Source: an uncultured Prevotella sp.
GTDB taxonomy: Bacteria; Bacteroidota; Bacteroidia; Bacteroidales; Bacteroidaceae
NCBI GenBank assembly: GCA_937877595.1
Contig: CALFIY010000098.1
Location: forward strand, 1 to 7,644
Direction: 5' to 3'
Length of the DNA stretch: 7,644 nucleotides
Shown: positions 5,825 to 7,644 of the stretch, piece after piece
Layout: each line of letters opens with the position of its first letter
Numbering within the stretch: position 1 is the stretch's first letter
Position numbers and translations under genes: made by a program
Notes under the pieces: model-generated
The model's database searches: none
What the model was told of the DNA's origin: nothing
The model's input: the letters and a program-made list of their open reading frames with translations, nothing else

Positions 5825-6729
5825 AGTTCAGATAGGTATTTCAGTATTTCATCGGTATCACACGGATGAAACCAGCGTATGTCTTCGCTGCGTCGCAGCC
5901 ATGTGAGTTGTTTGCGGGCATAGCGCCGGGTGTTGCCCTTGATGCGTTCCACCGCCTCGTCGAGTGACCAATGTCCTTCGAGATAACAGAAAAGTTCCTT
6001 ATAGCCCACCGTGTTCAAAGCATTAAGGTGGCGGTAGGGATAAAGACTTCTCGCTTCCTCGAGGAAACCAATGTTCATCATGTCGTCCACACGGCGGTTT
6101 ATCCTGTCGTAGAGTTCTCCGCGGTCGCGCTGAAGCCCGATTTTCACTATATCGAAAGGGCGCGGTTTACGCTGCATCGTGCGGAATGACGTATAAGTCT
6201 TTCCCGTCTGCAGACATATCTCCAGGGCATGGATGACACGTCGCGGATTTTGGCGGTCCACTTGCTCATAGTGTTCGGGGTCAAGACGCTGCAAATCATT
6301 GCACAATGCCTCCAGTCCTTCAGCCTCGTAGCGACTCTTCAGCATCTGTCGGATATCTTCACGGATGGTAGGGATGTCGTCAATACCGTTGCATACGGCA
6401 TCAATATACATCATGCTACCGCCGGAGAGGATGTTAATATTGCCACTACATTCACCAGAGCCCGACTCGTTGTCGCCAATTAGTCGCAACACGTCCTGCT
6501 CGTACATAGATGCGTTGTAGTAGTCGTGTATGCTCTTCGTGCCTACAAAATAGTGCCGCACCAACTGCTGTTCTGCAGTAGTCGGTGCGGCAGTACCAAT
6601 GCGCATTTCGCGATATATCTGTCGCGAGTCGGCATTTATTATTTCTGTGTTGAAATGCTGAGCAACGGCAATGGTCAGCGCTGTCTTACCCACCGCCGTA
6701 GGGCCTGTGATGACAACAAGTTTCTTCAC
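5821..6729 (-). CDS. miaA: tRNA dimethylallyltransferase
   Basis: Adds a dimethylallyl group from DMAPP to N6 of adenosine 37 in tRNAs reading codons that begin with U, the first step towards ms2i6A. There are about 302 residues, counting from GTG 6729. The N-terminal P-loop is GPTAVGKT (9-16), followed by NADSRQIYR (32-40) with the expected catalytic Asp34. The segment usually written GGTGLY reads GGSMMY (103-108), so Ser replaces the usual Thr, apparently a lineage variant. NPRRVIHALEI with TGKTYTSFR follows in the second half. No in-frame ATG exists: the frame closes upstream at a TAG (6747-6745), leaving only TTG 6732 or GTG 6729. GTG is preferred because it forms a GTGA overlap with a five-codon mini-frame. 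The stop overlaps the PBP start. Confidence 0.93.
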   Translation of the reverse strand: MKKLVVITGPTAVGKTALTIAVAQHFNTEIINADSRQIYREMRIGTAAPTTAEQQLVRHYFVGTKSIHDYYNASMYEQDVLRLIGDNESGSGECSGNINILSGGSMMYIDAVCNGIDDIPTIREDIRQMLKSRYEAEGLEALCNDLQRLDPEHYEQVDRQNPRRVIHALEICLQTGKTYTSFRTMQRKPRPFDIVKIGLQRDRGELYDRINRRVDDMMNIGFLEEARSLYPYRHLNALNTVGYKELFCYLEGHWSLDEAVERIKGNTRRYARKQLTWLRRSEDIRWFHPCDTDEILKYLSEL

Positions 6730-6743
6730 CAATGCATGCTCAT
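6726..6743 (-). other. Five-codon mini-frame overlapping the miaA start
   Basis: On the minus strand, ATGAGCATGCATTGGTGA reads Met-Ser-Met-His-Trp-stop. Its TGA (6728-6726) overlaps the GTG candidate start of miaA (6729-6727), giving the same 4-base stop/start geometry seen as ATGA elsewhere in the operon. It could bring ribosomes to a weak start codon. It is very short and could be chance. Confidence 0.22.
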
Positions 6744-6756
6744 ACTAAAACGATTG

Positions 6757-6770
6757 TTCCGCAAGCGGAA
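6757..6770 (-). terminator. Short hairpin between lpxA and miaA, possible attenuator
   Basis: The self-complementary TTCCGCTTGCGGAA lies five bases after the lpxA stop on the transcribed strand and gives a five-pair stem with a four-base loop. CAATCGTTTTAG follows, only four T in a row, so as an intrinsic terminator it would be leaky. It may instead be an RNA processing or stability element within the operon. Confidence 0.3.
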
Positions 6771-6775
6771 GCGTG

Positions 6776-7546
6776 TTATCTGATGATGCCACGCTTGGAG
6801 TTCTCAATGAAGGAACAGATATAGTCTACTTCTTTAGATTCCGGATATTTGGCGCGGGCTTCTGCTACGCCGTCTTTTATCAAACCCTGTCCGTAGATAA
6901 TGCGATAGGCATCGTGGATAACTTCTATAACATCATTGCTGAAGCCCCTGCGGCGCAATCCTACGAGATTTACTCCAGCGTAGCGGATTGGCTCCTTGCC
7001 TGCTATGACATACGGAGGGATGTCCTGACTTGTGCGGCTGCCTCCCTGGAACATCACGTAACTGCCTACGTGAGTAAACTGATGGAAGAGACATGTGGCA
7101 GAGATTATAGCACAGTCCTCAACCTCAACTTCGCCGGCAAACTTTGTTGAATTGCCGATAATACAGCCGTTGCCGATTACGCAGTCGTGTGCAACGTGCA
7201 TGTTTTCCATCAGCAGATTTCCGTCACCGACCACGGTCTTTCCTTTGGAAGCCGTACCACGACTGATGGTAACGTTTTCGCGGATAGAGTTGTTGGAACC
7301 GATTTCACATGTTGTCTCTTCGCCGCGGAATTTAAGGTCCTGAGGTTTTGTGGAAATGCTTGCACCAGGGAAGAACTCATTGTTGTCGCCAATGCGCGCT
7401 CCAGTATGAACTGTCACGCCGTTGTAGAACTTGTTGTTGCTACCAATAACGACATTCTTATCAACGACGCAGAAAGCGCCAATCTCATTGTTGTCGCCCA
7501 GCACTGCCTGAGGGTCGACTACTGCAAGTGGATGTATCTTGTTCAT
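6776..7546 (-). CDS. lpxA: Acyl-ACP--UDP-N-acetylglucosamine O-acyltransferase
   Basis: Transfers a 3-hydroxyacyl chain from ACP to the 3-OH of UDP-GlcNAc, the first committed step of lipid A synthesis in the cytoplasm. The 256 residues are close to the usual length. The first 190 or so form a left-handed beta-helix of hexapeptide repeats (IGDNNEFFPGA, VIGNGCIIGN and similar). The general-base His lies in NMHVAHDCVIGN at His120, equivalent to E. coli His125. The HQF block is at 155-157, and a C-terminal helical region ends RGIIR. By eye, the position equivalent to E. coli His144 is Glu139, a possible lineage difference. The ATG at 7546 overlaps the preceding fabZ stop as ATGA, giving translational coupling within a lipid A operon. 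Confidence 0.96.
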   Translation of the reverse strand: MNKIHPLAVVDPQAVLGDNNEIGAFCVVDKNVVIGSNNKFYNGVTVHTGARIGDNNEFFPGASISTKPQDLKFRGEETTCEIGSNNSIRENVTISRGTASKGKTVVGDGNLLMENMHVAHDCVIGNGCIIGNSTKFAGEVEVEDCAIISATCLFHQFTHVGSYVMFQGGSRTSQDIPPYVIAGKEPIRYAGVNLVGLRRRGFSNDVIEVIHDAYRIIYGQGLIKDGVAEARAKYPESKEVDYICSFIENSKRGIIR

Positions 7547-7644
7547 TTGTTTTTAACAATTTGTGCTGTGAATGTGGCTTCTGCTACGACGTGATCGCCG
7601 ACAAAAATATAGCCATGCATGGAAGAGATGCCGTGACGCACAGG
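7543..7644 (-). CDS. fabZ: 3-hydroxyacyl-ACP dehydratase C-terminus (FabZ part of a probable LpxC-FabZ fusion), truncated by window edge
   Basis: The last 33 codons of a gene entering from the right edge. They read PVRHGISSMHGYIFVGDHVV and then AEATFTAQIVKNK before TGA. The pattern of Gly, a short strand, VGD and then AEA..TAQIV is the end of the FabZ hot-dog fold, in which the last strands carry the sequence before the stop. FabZ dehydrates 3-hydroxyacyl-ACP in fatty acid synthesis. In Bacteroidetes, the gene just before lpxA is usually a single protein joining LpxC deacetylase to FabZ, so this is probably that fusion; only the FabZ end is visible. The TGA overlaps the lpxA ATG by the 4-base ATGA arrangement. 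Partial at its 5' end. Confidence 0.8.
   Translation of the reverse strand, partial: PVRHGISSMHGYIFVGDHVVAEATFTAQIVKNK

Overview
The window looks like a chromosomal segment of a Bacteroidetes bacterium, most likely Prevotella or a close relative. Three things point there. The tail of a FabZ-type dehydratase lies directly before lpxA and miaA, an order typical of that phylum. Two promoter-like sites match the Bacteroidetes -33/-7 pattern (TTG, 20 bases, then TAnnTTTG) rather than the E. coli consensus. Short tandem repeats sit between genes. The species cannot be fixed from the sequence alone.

Left part (1-426). A 21-bp tandem array occupies 1-126. A 28-codon minus-strand remnant at 162-248 reads like the extreme C-terminus of the cytochrome c biogenesis protein CcsA. 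Then comes a compact divergent control region: a minus-strand promoter overlapped by a perfect 9-bp inverted repeat, and a plus-strand promoter. The plus-strand promoter drives a 319-codon regulator (427-1386). This protein joins a YtfE/ScdA-like di-iron hemerythrin module to a LuxR-type helix-turn-helix, so it is a candidate sensor of nitric oxide, oxygen or oxidative stress. The CcsA remnant beside it suggests that a c-type cytochrome locus, perhaps nitrite reductase, once stood opposite this regulator and was deleted. That is inference.

Right part (1413-7644). Six minus-strand genes are packed tightly. In transcription order they are the 3' end of fabZ (probably an lpxC-fabZ fusion), lpxA, miaA, a class A penicillin-binding protein, ptb and buk. 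Three junctions are 4-base ATGA stop/start overlaps. The lpxA-miaA junction holds a hairpin and a non-ATG start. The ptb-buk junction holds an array of 7-bp repeats that runs into the end of ptb. The cluster combines lipid A synthesis, peptidoglycan synthesis and tRNA modification with the final, ATP-yielding steps of butyrate or branched-chain acid formation. The regulator and this cluster converge at 1386/1413.
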